The notes under the pieces are model-generated. The model worked only from the letters and a program-made list of their open reading frames with translations. It had not been told where the DNA came from and did not search any database. This document shows positions 7,548 through 15,501 of a DNA stretch of 64,000 bases, piece after piece. The position numbers and the translations under genes are program-made. Position 1 is the stretch's first letter. Each line of letters starts with the position of its first letter. Source of the DNA: Caproiciproducens sp. CPB-2 (lineage in GTDB: Bacteria > Bacillota > Clostridia > Oscillospirales > Acutalibacteraceae); NCBI RefSeq assembly GCF_036287215.1, contig NZ_CP142860.1, forward strand, positions 3,100,001-3,164,000, given 5' to 3'.

Positions 7548-8767
7548 TGGCAAATGTAACGATCTCCCCTTCCGTCCTGAACGGAAGCATCCTCGTGCCC
7601 CCCTCCAAAAGCGCGGCGCACCGCGCGGCGATCTGCTCCGCGCTGGCGGGCGGAGCCCCTCTTTTCGACGGGGAAGCGATCAGCAACGACATTACGGCGA
7701 CCTGCCGCGCGATGCGGGCGATCTGCGGCGGCGGGGACCCCGTGCGGATCGACTGCGGGGAATCCGGATCCACCCTGCGCTTTCTGATTCCCGTCGCGGC
7801 GGCGCTGGGGCTGAACGCGGAATTTACCGGCGGCGGCCGCCTGCCGGAGCGTCCCATCGGCGTGTACCTGGACTGCCTGCCGCGGCACGGCGTTTCGTGC
7901 GGGACCCGCGGCGGGCTTCCGCTTTCCGTCAGCGGGCGGATAACCCCGGGCCGGTTCGTGCTGCCGGGAAACGTCAGCTCCCAGTTCATTACTGGCCTTC
8001 TGCTCGCGCTGCCGCTTCTGGACGGCGACAGCGAGCTGATACTCTCCTCCCCGCTGGAAAGTGCGGGATACGTGGATATGACGGTCGAAATCATGCGGGA
8101 ATTCGGCGTAACGGCGGAGTCCGCCGAAAACGGCTGGAACATTGCGGGACGCCAAAAATACCGCCCATGCGCGTACCGGGTGGAGCGGGACTGGTCGCAG
8201 GCGGCGTTCTTTCTCGCCGCGGGTGCTTTGGGCGGCACCCTCCGTCTGGAGGGCCTGAACCGGGATTCCTGTCAGGGAGACCGCGCGGCGGAGCGGCTTT
8301 TCCGGGAATTCGGCGCAAAGGCGGAGTGGCACGGTTCCGTTTTGTCCGTCTCGCCAAACGAGCTGAAAGGCATGGAAATCGACGCGTCCCAGATTCCCGA
8401 CCTTGTGCCGGTTCTGGCGGCGACCGCCGCGCTCTGCCGCGGACGCACGCGGATTTACAACGCGCGGCGGCTGAGGATCAAGGAAAGCGACCGCCTTTTC
8501 GCCATGGCCGACGGGCTGACCAAGCTGGGTGGAAGGGTTACGGAAACGGACGACGGACTGATCATCGACGGCGTCCCGATGCTGCACGGCGGCAAAGCGG
8601 AGGGCTTTAACGACCACCGCATTGTGATGGCCTTTTCCATTGCCGCGCTGAAAGCCGGCGGCAGCGTCACGGTCAGCGACGCGCAGAGCGTTCAGAAGAG
8701 CTATCCGGCCTTTTTTGAAGATTACAATCGGTTGGGAGGAAAAGCAAATGTCTTCCACATGGGGTGA
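7547..8767 (+). CDS. aroA: 3-phosphoshikimate 1-carboxyvinyltransferase (EPSP synthase)
   Basis: This enzyme transfers the enolpyruvyl group of phosphoenolpyruvate to shikimate 3-phosphate. The 406-residue protein is slightly shorter than the usual 420-430. It shows the PPSKSAAHRA start motif, ESGSTLRFL, the SSQFITGLLLA segment, RIKESDRL and the C-terminal NDHRIVMAF motif, all characteristic of the two inverse alpha/beta domains. The ATG at 7547 overlaps the aroB stop by one base; a GTG three bases earlier is an alternative. The end of the gene overlaps aroC by 20 bases. The motif around the PEP site reads GESGST, so the target is present, but glyphosate class I or II cannot be judged reliably by eye. 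Confidence 0.95.
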   Translation: MANVTISPSVLNGSILVPPSKSAAHRAAICSALAGGAPLFDGEAISNDITATCRAMRAICGGGDPVRIDCGESGSTLRFLIPVAAALGLNAEFTGGGRLPERPIGVYLDCLPRHGVSCGTRGGLPLSVSGRITPGRFVLPGNVSSQFITGLLLALPLLDGDSELILSSPLESAGYVDMTVEIMREFGVTAESAENGWNIAGRQKYRPCAYRVERDWSQAAFFLAAGALGGTLRLEGLNRDSCQGDRAAERLFREFGAKAEWHGSVLSVSPNELKGMEIDASQIPDLVPVLAATAALCRGRTRIYNARRLRIKESDRLFAMADGLTKLGGRVTETDDGLIIDGVPMLHGGKAEGFNDHRIVMAFSIAALKAGGSVTVSDAQSVQKSYPAFFEDYNRLGGKANVFHMG

Positions 8768-9845
8768 AACGGTAAAAATATCCATCTTCGGCGAAAGCCA
8801 CGGAAAAGCGATCGGAGTGGTGCTGGACGGCCTGCCCGCCGGGGAACCGATCGACTTCGACGCCGCAGCGCTGCAGATGAGCCGCCGCGCGCCGGGCAGG
8901 GATCCTACGAGCACGCCGCGAAAGGAAAGCGACCTGCCGCAGATCGTCAGCGGGATGCTCAACGGCACAACGACCGGCGCGCCGCTGTGCGCGCTGATTG
9001 AAAATACGAACACCCGGTCCGGGGACTACGACAACCTGAAGCTTGTTCCCCGTCCGGGACACGCGGATTTTCCCGCGCACCTGCGTTACGGCGGATACAA
9101 CGACGCGCGCGGCGGCGGGCATTTTTCCGGGCGGCTGACGGCCCCCCTCGTCTTTGCGGGCGCGGTGTGCCGCCAGATTTTACAGCGCCGCGGCATTGTG
9201 ATCGGCGCGCACGTTTTCTCAGTGAAGGACGTGACGGACGACCCGTTCGACCCCGTATATATTCCGGAGGACTTATTGTCTTCCTTATCCTCGGTATATT
9301 TTCCCGTTATCAATGAAAATGCAAAACAGAAGATGCGGGATACCATCGAGGCCGCCCGGCTTGCGCAAAACAGCGTGGGCGGCGTGGTCGAGTGCGCGGT
9401 GACCGGCCTTTCGGCGGGCGTCGGCGGCCCCCTGTTCGGGGGGATCGAGCCGGTGTTTTCCTCCTTCCTGTTCGGTATTCCGGCGGTCAAGGGCGTGGAG
9501 TTCGGCGCGGGCTTCGGCGCTTCGGCGCTTTTCGGCAGCGAAAACAACGACCCCTACTACTGTGACGGCGATAGAATTAAAACGAGAACCAACAACGCGG
9601 GCGGAATCCTGGGCGGGATTTCCACCGGGATGCCGGTCCTTTTCCGCGCGGCGTTCAAGCCGACGCCGTCGATCGCGATGGAACAGGACAGCGTGGACCT
9701 GACCGCAAAGGTGAATACAAAGCTCCGCGTGCACGGGCGGCACGATCCCTGCATCGTCCCGCGCGCGGTCCCCGTGGTGGAAGCCGCGGCGGCGGTCGCG
9801 CTGATGAACCTGATCAATCTGCATACCGGAGGAATGAAAGCATGA
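8748..9845 (+). CDS. aroC: Chorismate synthase
   Basis: This enzyme makes chorismate by 1,4-trans elimination of phosphate from EPSP, needing reduced FMN. The 365-residue product starts with SSTWGETVKISIFGESHG, containing the family signature GESHG. The second signature RPGHADF and the basic, flavin-binding RTNNAGGILGGIS are also present. The start chosen is the ATG at 8748, with GGGAGGA upstream. An earlier in-frame start (8715) would add 11 atypical residues inside aroA. No separate flavin reductase domain is fused, so it is monofunctional. Its stop overlaps the pheA start (ATGA), which fits a translationally coupled operon. Confidence 0.96.
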   Translation: MSSTWGETVKISIFGESHGKAIGVVLDGLPAGEPIDFDAAALQMSRRAPGRDPTSTPRKESDLPQIVSGMLNGTTTGAPLCALIENTNTRSGDYDNLKLVPRPGHADFPAHLRYGGYNDARGGGHFSGRLTAPLVFAGAVCRQILQRRGIVIGAHVFSVKDVTDDPFDPVYIPEDLLSSLSSVYFPVINENAKQKMRDTIEAARLAQNSVGGVVECAVTGLSAGVGGPLFGGIEPVFSSFLFGIPAVKGVEFGAGFGASALFGSENNDPYYCDGDRIKTRTNNAGGILGGISTGMPVLFRAAFKPTPSIAMEQDSVDLTAKVNTKLRVHGRHDPCIVPRAVPVVEAAAAVALMNLINLHTGGMKA

Positions 9846-10966
9846 CCCTTGAAGAAATCAGACAGGAAATAGACCGGATCGACCGTGAACTTCTTCCGCT
9901 TTTCGTCCGTCGGATGGATTGCGCGAAGCAGGTCGCCGCCGTCAAGCAGGAGCAGAAGCTTCCGGTGTTCAACGGCGGGCGCGAGCAGGAAATTCTGGAC
10001 CGGATCGTGCGTCAGGCCGGGGAATACGGCGGCGAAGCGCGGCTCCTTTATTCCGGCATGATGGATATGAGCCGGGCGGTGCAGTACAACCTGCTCGGCG
10101 GCGGCGGAGAGCTGCGGGAAACCATCCGCAAAGCCGGCGCCGCGCCGGAAAAGGCGGAAAAAATCGCCTGCCTTGGGGAAAACGGTTCCTTTTCCCACGA
10201 GGCGCTCAGCCTGCTGTACCCCAAAGCGGCCCCCCAGTTTTACCAGGGCTTCGGCGGGATTTTTTCGGCCGTTGCCAGCGGGGACGCGGACCTTGGAATC
10301 CTGCCGGTAGAGAACTCCTCCGCCGGTTCGGTCAGCGAGGTTTACGACCTCATTCTGAAATACCGGTTCTATATTGTCAACGCGGCGACTCTGCACGTTC
10401 ACCACTGCCTGGCGGCGGCTAAAAAAGTGGACGTCCGCACCATCGGCACGGTGTACTCCCACCCGCAGGCGCTGTCCCAGTGCTCGGAATACATCACCAG
10501 AAACGATCTGCGGCCCCTGCCGTGCTCCAACACGGCCACGGCCGCGCAGATGGTCGCGCAGCGGCAGGAGGCTGGGATCGCTGCCATCTGCTCCGAGCAC
10601 GCGGCGAACGAATACAGGCTGCACATTCTGGAAAGGGATATCCAGAACAGCTCCAACAACTGCACGCGGTTTATCGTCATCAGCCGCAGCCTGTTTATCC
10701 CGGACCGCGCCCGGAAAATCAGCCTGTGCTTTTCGCTTCTCCACAAAACCGGCACGCTCTACAGCGTGCTCGCGCGCTTTGCGGCGCTCGGGCTGAACCT
10801 GACGAAAATAGAGAGCCGCCCGATTCAGGATAAAAACTTTGAATACGATTTTTATCTTGATTTTACCGGCAATGTGCGGGAAGACGCGACGCTGAATCTG
10901 ATCTGTTCGCTTCACGACGAGCTTCCCCGTTTCTCCTTTTTGGGGAACTACACGGAAAACGAATAA
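9842..10966 (+). CDS. pheA: Bifunctional chorismate mutase-prephenate dehydratase (P-protein)
   Basis: This bifunctional enzyme converts chorismate to prephenate and on to phenylpyruvate for phenylalanine synthesis. Residues 1 to about 90 are an AroQ-type all-helical chorismate mutase (EIRQEIDRIDRELLPLF and the following KQ helix). Residues about 108-285 are prephenate dehydratase, beginning CLGENGSFSHEA and containing the NSSAGSV and NNCTRFIVI segments. A C-terminal ACT domain (about 290-374) has the ESRP phenylalanine-binding motif, so allosteric Phe inhibition is expected. The ATG overlaps the aroC stop by four bases. It is the last gene of the aro operon, followed by a strong terminator. 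Together with tyrA it makes this operon serve Phe and Tyr specifically; no trp genes are present. Confidence 0.96.
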   Translation: MTLEEIRQEIDRIDRELLPLFVRRMDCAKQVAAVKQEQKLPVFNGGREQEILDRIVRQAGEYGGEARLLYSGMMDMSRAVQYNLLGGGGELRETIRKAGAAPEKAEKIACLGENGSFSHEALSLLYPKAAPQFYQGFGGIFSAVASGDADLGILPVENSSAGSVSEVYDLILKYRFYIVNAATLHVHHCLAAAKKVDVRTIGTVYSHPQALSQCSEYITRNDLRPLPCSNTATAAQMVAQRQEAGIAAICSEHAANEYRLHILERDIQNSSNNCTRFIVISRSLFIPDRARKISLCFSLLHKTGTLYSVLARFAALGLNLTKIESRPIQDKNFEYDFYLDFTGNVREDATLNLICSLHDELPRFSFLGNYTENE

Positions 10967-10981
10967 CCTTGCCGATAGAAA

Positions 10982-11021
10982 GAACCCGCCGGGCTTTTCA
11001 GTCCGGCGGGTTCTCTTTTTT
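10982..11021 (+). terminator. Strong terminator of the aro operon
   Basis: GAACCCGCCGG (10982-10992) pairs perfectly with CCGGCGGGTTC (11003-11013), followed by a T-tract. The opposite strand also gives a stable hairpin, so it may serve the convergent small gene ending at 10998 as well. Confidence 0.92.
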
Positions 11022-11165
11022 GCTTTTTGTACGTCCGGCGCGCTTGCAGTACGGCGGATATTTTTTATGGCTTCGATGATGCTCGAGGCACTCGGCGCAT
11101 TCCCCATGGCGCTCACAGTTGATCTTCGGACAGCTGCAGGTGTCCGTCCCGTTTTCCAGTAGCAT
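10998..11165 (-). CDS. Small Cys/His-rich protein, uncharacterised, coupled to prmA
   Basis: This is a 55-residue basic protein with six Cys and several His arranged as CSCPKINCERHGECAECLEH, then HHRSHKKYPPYC. The pattern looks like a small metal-binding knuckle, probably zinc. I recall similar short proteins with CP-x3-C-x-RHG-x-C-x2-C in clostridial genomes, but I know of no assigned function. AAGGAG lies eight bases before the ATG. The start is only two bases past the prmA stop, so it is almost certainly co-transcribed and perhaps translationally coupled with prmA. The coding sequence ends inside the loop of the aro terminator. It is too short for many annotation pipelines. RNA, ribosome or metal binding would all be guesses. 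Confidence 0.8.
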   Translation of the reverse strand: MLLENGTDTCSCPKINCERHGECAECLEHHRSHKKYPPYCKRAGRTKSKKENPPD

Positions 11166-11167
11166 GC

Positions 11168-12085
11168 TTATCTCCTTTTGGCCGCGAGGGCGACCCAGCC
11201 TTTTTCGGTTCTGCGACTGACGATTGTAAACTTTTTCTCCACCTCGTCCAGAACGTCCCGCTCGCGGGTGTCGATAATTCCGCTCATCAGATAAACCGTA
11301 TCCGGATACAAAAACCGCTCGATGTCCTTTGTGAGCAGGATGATCACATCCGCGACGATGTTCGCGACGACAATGTTGTATTTTCCGCTGACCTTGTCGG
11401 TCAGGTCGCCGCAGATGCCGGTAAAGCGGTCGGCCACCCCGTTGATTTCGGCGTTCTGTTCGGCGGTCTTGACCGCGAGCGCGTCGATGTCCACACCGAC
11501 GGCCTTCTTCGCGCCCAGAAGCAGGGCCGCGACGGAAAGGATGCCGCTTCCGCAGCCGACGTCCAACACCTCGCAGCCGGGCGTGACGGTTTCCTCCAGC
11601 AGCTCCATGCACAGGCGCGTCGTTTCGTGGGTGCCGGTGCCGAACGCCAGCCCCGGCTCCAGGTGGAGCACCTTGCGGTCCCCGGCATCGTATTCTTCTT
11701 CCCAGGTGGGGCGGATCAAAAGCTTTTTGCCCACCGGAATCGGCTTGAAATATTTTTTCCAGTTGTTGATCCAGTCCTCCTCCGCACAGTTCGCCGTGGT
11801 GATCGTATGCCGGATTCCCTCCGCGTTGTAGCGCTCGCTTAAAAAGGCGATGGCCTCCACGGGGTTTTCCTCCGGGCTGATATAGACGTGCACCTTTGCC
11901 TTTGAGCGGTCCTTTTTCAGCAGGTCCTCGTCGATCAGGTCGATGTGCGCGATTTCCTCCACCTCTTCGCACAGATGCGAATAATCCTCAATATAAATTC
12001 CGTACGGCACCACCATCTGGGCAATGTCGCCGGCCCTGTCGATCTCCTTTGCGTCCACTTCTGCCGTTACTTCCGTCCAGTCCAT
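11168..12085 (-). CDS. prmA: Ribosomal protein L11 methyltransferase
   Basis: This is a SAM-dependent methyltransferase that trimethylates lysines and the N-terminus of ribosomal protein L11. The start ATG at 12085 follows CAGGAGGAAACA and gives 305 residues, the usual length. An N-terminal substrate-recognition domain (about 1-120) is followed by the EPGLAFGTGTHETTRL motif, the SAM-binding VLDVGCGSGILSVAA loop and the catalytic-site segment VVANIVADVI, which corresponds to the NxxA motif of PrmA. A longer frame reaching 12208 would run through the hairpin region and lacks family similarity, so it was not used. Immediately downstream is the small Cys/His-rich gene. The usual dnaJ or rsmE neighbour is absent. 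Confidence 0.95.
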   Translation of the reverse strand: MDWTEVTAEVDAKEIDRAGDIAQMVVPYGIYIEDYSHLCEEVEEIAHIDLIDEDLLKKDRSKAKVHVYISPEENPVEAIAFLSERYNAEGIRHTITTANCAEEDWINNWKKYFKPIPVGKKLLIRPTWEEEYDAGDRKVLHLEPGLAFGTGTHETTRLCMELLEETVTPGCEVLDVGCGSGILSVAALLLGAKKAVGVDIDALAVKTAEQNAEINGVADRFTGICGDLTDKVSGKYNIVVANIVADVIILLTKDIERFLYPDTVYLMSGIIDTRERDVLDEVEKKFTIVSRRTEKGWVALAAKRR

Positions 12086-12111
12086 TGTTTCCTCCTGCTG
12101 TCTTATACTGT

Positions 12112-12194
12112 CAGACTGCGACAATTGTGCAAGCCAACGCAGAAAGCAGAATTGCACAGCAATTTTGCGGTTGCACAACTTTGTCGTCAGTCTG
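12112..12194. repeat. Long interrupted palindrome upstream of prmA
   Basis: The two arms, starting CAGACTG (12112) and ending CAGTCTG (12194), pair over 21 base pairs with only three bulged bases. They comprise CAGACTG/CAGTCTG, CGACAA/TTGTCG and TTGTGCAA/TTGCACAA. Inside the 38-base loop, CGCA (12138-12141) can pair with TGCG (12166-12169) and AATTGC (12150-12155) with GCAATT (12159-12164). It lies between prmA (leftward) and the flippase gene (rightward). It could be a structured RNA, a regulatory palindrome or a small mobile-element remnant. Confidence 0.7.
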
Positions 12195-12236
12195 AGCCGG
12201 GGAAGCAAAGCTTTCCCGGCTGTTTCCTTTTCATTA
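12195..12236 (+). terminator. Hairpin with T-rich tail following the palindrome
   Basis: AGCCGGGGAAGC and GCTTTCCCGGCT (12195-12222) form a stable hairpin followed by GTTTCCTTTT. It directly abuts the long palindrome and would terminate a plus-strand transcript covering it. No protein gene lies upstream on that strand, which raises the possibility of a short RNA. Confidence 0.5.
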
Positions 12237-12324
12237 TAACCCAGGATTCTGAAAATTTATAGACTTATTTTGCAGGGCGCGCGAATACACTTGATTAATG
12301 AAGTTTATTAAAGGTGTTAATCGA

Positions 12325-13698
12325 ATGAAAAAGCGCGTTTTTTACCTGAATGCGGTCATCCTGACCGCCAGCAGCGTCCTTCTGCGGCTGAGCAACATCT
12401 GGTTCCGGGTGTTCATCTGCTCAAAAATCGGCGCGTCCGGCATGGGACTGTATCAGCTGATCCTGTCGGTCTTTGTTCTGGGCATCACCCTGAGCACCTC
12501 GGGGGTGGGCCTTGCCGTCACGCGCCTTGTGGCGGAAGGGCGCGGCACCAGGGACAGCATCCGGCGCTGTGTCTGCTACGCGCTTGTTTTGAGCCTCCTG
12601 GCGGCGGGGGCGCTGTTTACCTGTGCGGATTTTATTTCCGTACATTTTATCGGCGACGCCGTCGCCGCAGCGCCGCTGCGGATTCTGGCGCCAAGCCTTC
12701 CCTTTATCGCGATATGCTCCTGCCTGAAAGGTTATTTCCTTGCCATCCGCAACACGATCGTTCCCGCGTGCGGCGAGTGGCTGGAGCAGTTTGTCACCAT
12801 CGGCGCTTCCATTTTCCTGTTCACCAGGCTCGCCGCGCCGCTGGAGGCGCTGATGCTCGGCTCTACCATAGGCGAGGTCTTTTCCTGCGCGTATATCGTC
12901 GTGCTGTACCTTGTCTTCGCCGGCCGGCGCGGCCTTTCCAAAGCGAAAAGCAGCGGCGTTTTCCAAAGCGTCCTTCATATTGCGGCCCCGGTCCTGTTCG
13001 GCTCCTTTTTCCGCAGCCTGCTGAGCAGCACCGAAAACATTCTCATTCCCCGCGGGCTGAGAAAATACGGCGCCGGGGACAGCGGCGCGCTGGCGCAGTA
13101 CGGGACCATGCAGGGCATGGTGATGCCGATTCTGTTTTTCCCTTCCGCCTTTCTCGCCGCCCTGTCCATGCTGCTGATTCCCGAAATGGCGGAGGCCAAC
13201 GCGGGCGGAAAACGGGTGACGATTCAGAGGTCGGTTGAAAAGGCGATGCGCTTTACACTCACCTTTTCGTTTCTGATGACCTCGGTCCTCATCGTATTTG
13301 CGGACAGTATCGGAATGGCGTTTTATAAAAGCGCACAGGTGGGAAATATTCTGCGCATTATGGCGCCGATTCTTCCGCTGATGTACCTTGACAGCGTGGT
13401 GGACGGGATGCTCAAGGGCCTTGACCAGCAGCTGTATTCCCTCAAATACAATTTCAGCGACTCGGTGATGCGCGTCCTCCTGATCGCGGGGCTGGTGCCG
13501 ATTTTCGGCATCCGGGCCTATATCGCCATCCTTTTTATGAGCGAGATTTACAACGCTTCCCTGAGCATCAACCGGCTGCTGAAGGTGACCGCCATAGAGG
13601 TGGATGTGGTAAGCTGGATTCTCACTCCGGCGGTTCTGGCCGCCCTATTGTATTATTTGCTTCTCTTGCTTCAGAAAGCGCCTTGTTTTGCAGTTTGA
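12325..13698 (+). CDS. SpoVB/MurJ-like polysaccharide flippase (MATE/MOP superfamily)
   Basis: This is a predicted multi-pass membrane protein of the polysaccharide-biosynthesis/stage V sporulation protein B family, which flips lipid-linked glycan precursors across the membrane. The 457 residues hold about 12-14 hydrophobic segments. The N-terminal VILTASSVLLRLSNIWFRVFICSKIGASGMGLYQLI resembles the family's first helix with the conserved Gly-x-Gly-Leu-Tyr turn. An ATG at 12298 would extend it by nine residues but has no ribosome-binding site; AAAGGTG precedes the ATG at 12325. In spore formers SpoVB acts in spore cortex synthesis. Without other spore genes nearby, the substrate here is uncertain. 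Confidence 0.85.
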   Translation: MKKRVFYLNAVILTASSVLLRLSNIWFRVFICSKIGASGMGLYQLILSVFVLGITLSTSGVGLAVTRLVAEGRGTRDSIRRCVCYALVLSLLAAGALFTCADFISVHFIGDAVAAAPLRILAPSLPFIAICSCLKGYFLAIRNTIVPACGEWLEQFVTIGASIFLFTRLAAPLEALMLGSTIGEVFSCAYIVVLYLVFAGRRGLSKAKSSGVFQSVLHIAAPVLFGSFFRSLLSSTENILIPRGLRKYGAGDSGALAQYGTMQGMVMPILFFPSAFLAALSMLLIPEMAEANAGGKRVTIQRSVEKAMRFTLTFSFLMTSVLIVFADSIGMAFYKSAQVGNILRIMAPILPLMYLDSVVDGMLKGLDQQLYSLKYNFSDSVMRVLLIAGLVPIFGIRAYIAILFMSEIYNASLSINRLLKVTAIEVDVVSWILTPAVLAALLYYLLLLLQKAPCFAV

Positions 13699-13753
13699 CA
13701 AAATGGCTGTAAGCAGTTAAACTTATACCTATCCTGCAAAATGAGGGAGAAAA

Positions 13754-14572
13754 ATGGATAATTTCTGGATCTTATTTCTCGTTTTTACCGTATACAGTTT
13801 CCTCGGCTGGCTGACTGAGAGTATTTTCTGTTCCGTCCCCGTCGGAAAATTCGTCAACCGCGGATTCCTGAACGGACCGTTCTGCCCGATTTACGGCGTA
13901 GGCGGCGTGGTCGTCGTGTCCGCCCTGACGCCCTTTAAGGACAATCTTGTCGTTCTTTATCTGGCCGGGGTCGTCATCACGACCCTGCTGGAATACGGGA
14001 CAGGATTCGCCCTTGAAAAAATATTCCATACAAAATACTGGGACTATTCCACCCATCGATATCATTTTCAGGGCAGGATCTGCCTTGAAAATTCGCTGTT
14101 GTTCGGCGTGATGTGTGTGGTCGGCATCCTTTTGATCCACCCGACGCTCCTCGACCTGCTGGAATCCGTTCCCGAAACGGTTCTGCCTTGGGCAGCCGGT
14201 ATTTTTGTGCTGTACTTTGTCTGTGACACCACTTTGTCCGTCTACACCACCTTCAAGCTGAACGGAAAGCTGGACGAAATGCAGCAGGTGCTGGATGAAA
14301 TCAGAGAAAGGGCCGCGGCCTTTAAAGCGGATAAAATTGAAACCATGCAGTCCGCGCTGGCGTGCCTGATCGATGAGGAAACGAGAGCGGCTTATCAGAA
14401 AGCCCTGAGTGAGCTTTACGAAAAGAAGGATAAAATTGAAGCGGACATCAAGTGCCTTCAATGCCGCATTATCAGCGCGTTCCCAACTATGAAATCCATG
14501 CGTTCCAATGAATCCCTGCAGAGAATGAAAGAGATCATCCGGGAAAAGACGAAGAATATCCGCCGCGGATAA
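13754..14572 (+). CDS. CmpB-family putative ABC transporter permease (PF06541-like) with C-terminal coiled coil
   Basis: This 272-residue membrane protein begins FLVFTVYSFLGWLTESIFCS and continues NRGFLNGPFCPIYGVGG, the hallmark of the CmpB family, often annotated as a putative ABC transporter permease. Five or six hydrophobic segments lie within residues 1-165. The C-terminal 100 residues are strongly charged and helical and likely form a cytoplasmic coiled coil. A good GAGGGAG site precedes the ATG, 55 bases after the flippase gene, so the two may be co-transcribed. No ATPase or substrate-binding partner is adjacent, and the true function of this family is unsettled. Confidence 0.85.
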   Translation: MDNFWILFLVFTVYSFLGWLTESIFCSVPVGKFVNRGFLNGPFCPIYGVGGVVVVSALTPFKDNLVVLYLAGVVITTLLEYGTGFALEKIFHTKYWDYSTHRYHFQGRICLENSLLFGVMCVVGILLIHPTLLDLLESVPETVLPWAAGIFVLYFVCDTTLSVYTTFKLNGKLDEMQQVLDEIRERAAAFKADKIETMQSALACLIDEETRAAYQKALSELYEKKDKIEADIKCLQCRIISAFPTMKSMRSNESLQRMKEIIREKTKNIRRG

Positions 14573-14578
14573 ATCAAA

Positions 14579-14609
14579 GGGCCGCCGATGAATCGGCGGC
14601 CCTTTTTTT
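14579..14609 (+). terminator. Perfect-stem terminator
   Basis: GGGCCGCCGAT (14579-14589) and ATCGGCGGCCC (14592-14602) form an 11-bp stem with a two-base gap, followed by seven Ts. It ends the flippase-CmpB transcript and overlaps the stop codon of the convergent membrane gene. Confidence 0.93.
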
Positions 14610-15054
14610 ACCTCTCCGGGTTTCTTTTTATAAAATGTTTCACTGCAAAGACCAGCGCGATGACCGACCACATCGCCGTACAGGCCAGAGTAAGCGTTCC
14701 CCCGCTTCCGCCCGCTCCGGCGGAAAACTGATAGGAGTACCTTACAAGCCCGTATCCCGCGGCAATCACCGCAACGACAGCAGCCAAAATGATCACCGCG
14801 GCCGTTTTGGCGGTGACCCGCCGGGGCGTTTCCTTCGGGCCTACCAGCGCGTCGCCCCAGATGCAGCGGCAGATAAAATACGTGCACCCGGCCAGCAACA
14901 GAATAAAGGTGTTCATCGGGGGCTCCATCCACACAAAGCCCAGTCCGCCGATAAACGTATCCATGAGGATTAGGAACGATAACAGAACAAAAGACTGATA
15001 ACCGTACCGGTAGCGTCTGTTTTGCTGCAATTCGTCAAATTCAATTTTTTTCAT
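14608..15054 (-). CDS. Small four-helix membrane protein paired with an HTH regulator (DUF6773-like)
   Basis: This 148-residue protein begins MKKIEFDELQQNRRYRYGYQ and contains four clear hydrophobic segments. A charged N-terminus with this RRYRYGYQ-type motif next to a Cro/CI-type regulator is a recurring pair in Firmicutes, and the membrane protein is usually annotated only as a DUF. The ATG at 15054 lies inside the 3' end of the regulator gene (14-base overlap), so the two are translationally coupled. A longer frame from 15114 runs through the regulator in another frame and is rejected. Function is unknown. A stress-sensing or regulator-modulating role is inference from the pairing. Confidence 0.75.
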   Translation of the reverse strand: MKKIEFDELQQNRRYRYGYQSFVLLSFLILMDTFIGGLGFVWMEPPMNTFILLLAGCTYFICRCIWGDALVGPKETPRRVTAKTAAVIILAAVVAVIAAGYGLVRYSYQFSAGAGGSGGTLTLACTAMWSVIALVFAVKHFIKRNPER

Positions 15055-15256
15055 GATCGTCATCCTCCCAAAATAGCTGATCCAATGTTTTCCCCAAAAC
15101 CCTGCATATGGCAATGCACAGGTTTACCGATGGATTATAATCGCCGTTTTCGATAGCATTTAAGGTCTGCCGTGTGACCCCGACCGCCTCCGCGACTTCC
15201 TTCTGCGACATATCCAGCGCGGCCCTTGCGGATTTCAGGCGAAGATTCTTGCCCAA
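15041..15256 (-). CDS. Cro/CI (XRE) family transcriptional regulator
   Basis: This 71-residue single-domain DNA-binding protein has the classic helix-turn-helix MSQKEVAEAVGVTRQTLNAIENGDYNPS (about residues 16-43), followed by the LCIAICRVLGKTLDQLFW tail typical of the short YgzD/HipB-like group. AGGAGG sits upstream of the ATG. It overlaps the following membrane-protein gene. Such pairs are generally autoregulated. No clear operator palindrome was identified in the AT-rich region upstream (15257-15360). Confidence 0.92.
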   Translation of the reverse strand: MGKNLRLKSARAALDMSQKEVAEAVGVTRQTLNAIENGDYNPSVNLCIAICRVLGKTLDQLFWEDDDHEKN

Positions 15257-15403
15257 CCGAAATTCCTCCTTTGCACTTCCGATACACGCAGTATATCATA
15301 TATTATGCATAATGTCAAATATATATTACATAATATCCAAAATTAATTGCTTTATGAGAGAGGCTCTCAGTTCACTGGATCCCTCCGGCTGTTTTGCTGT
15401 ACG

Positions 15404-15432
15404 AAAAAAGGGCCTGCTGAAAAGCAGGTCCC
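15404..15432 (-). terminator. Terminator of the ilvB-ilvN-ilvA-ridA operon
   Basis: On the minus strand GGGACCTGCT pairs with AGCAGGCCC across a short loop (15432-15410), followed by a T-run at 15409-15404. It lies 70 bases past the ridA stop. The intervening 15433-15501 holds only short imperfect repeats. Confidence 0.8.
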
Positions 15433-15501
15433 TAAGTGATCGATTCGTCACGCGACGTCTTTTTGACTCCCTCTTTGAGAGAGGCCGGCACAACCAATTT
15501 T

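Noticed and set aside
6869..9013. A 714-codon open frame on the minus strand opposite aroB, aroA and aroC
   Set aside because: The sense strand encodes three well-conserved shikimate enzymes. The antisense product is Arg/Pro-rich and of low quality.
12125..12178. TTGTGCAA/TTGCACAA in the prmA palindrome as an AraC operator
   Set aside because: The copies are inverted and 46 bases apart, not direct repeats at 18-base spacing, and sit inside a longer hairpin. The match is more likely chance.
12086..12208. Extension of prmA to an upstream start at 12208
   Set aside because: The extra residues run through the long palindrome, have no family similarity and lack a ribosome-binding site, whereas CAGGAGG lies directly before 12085.
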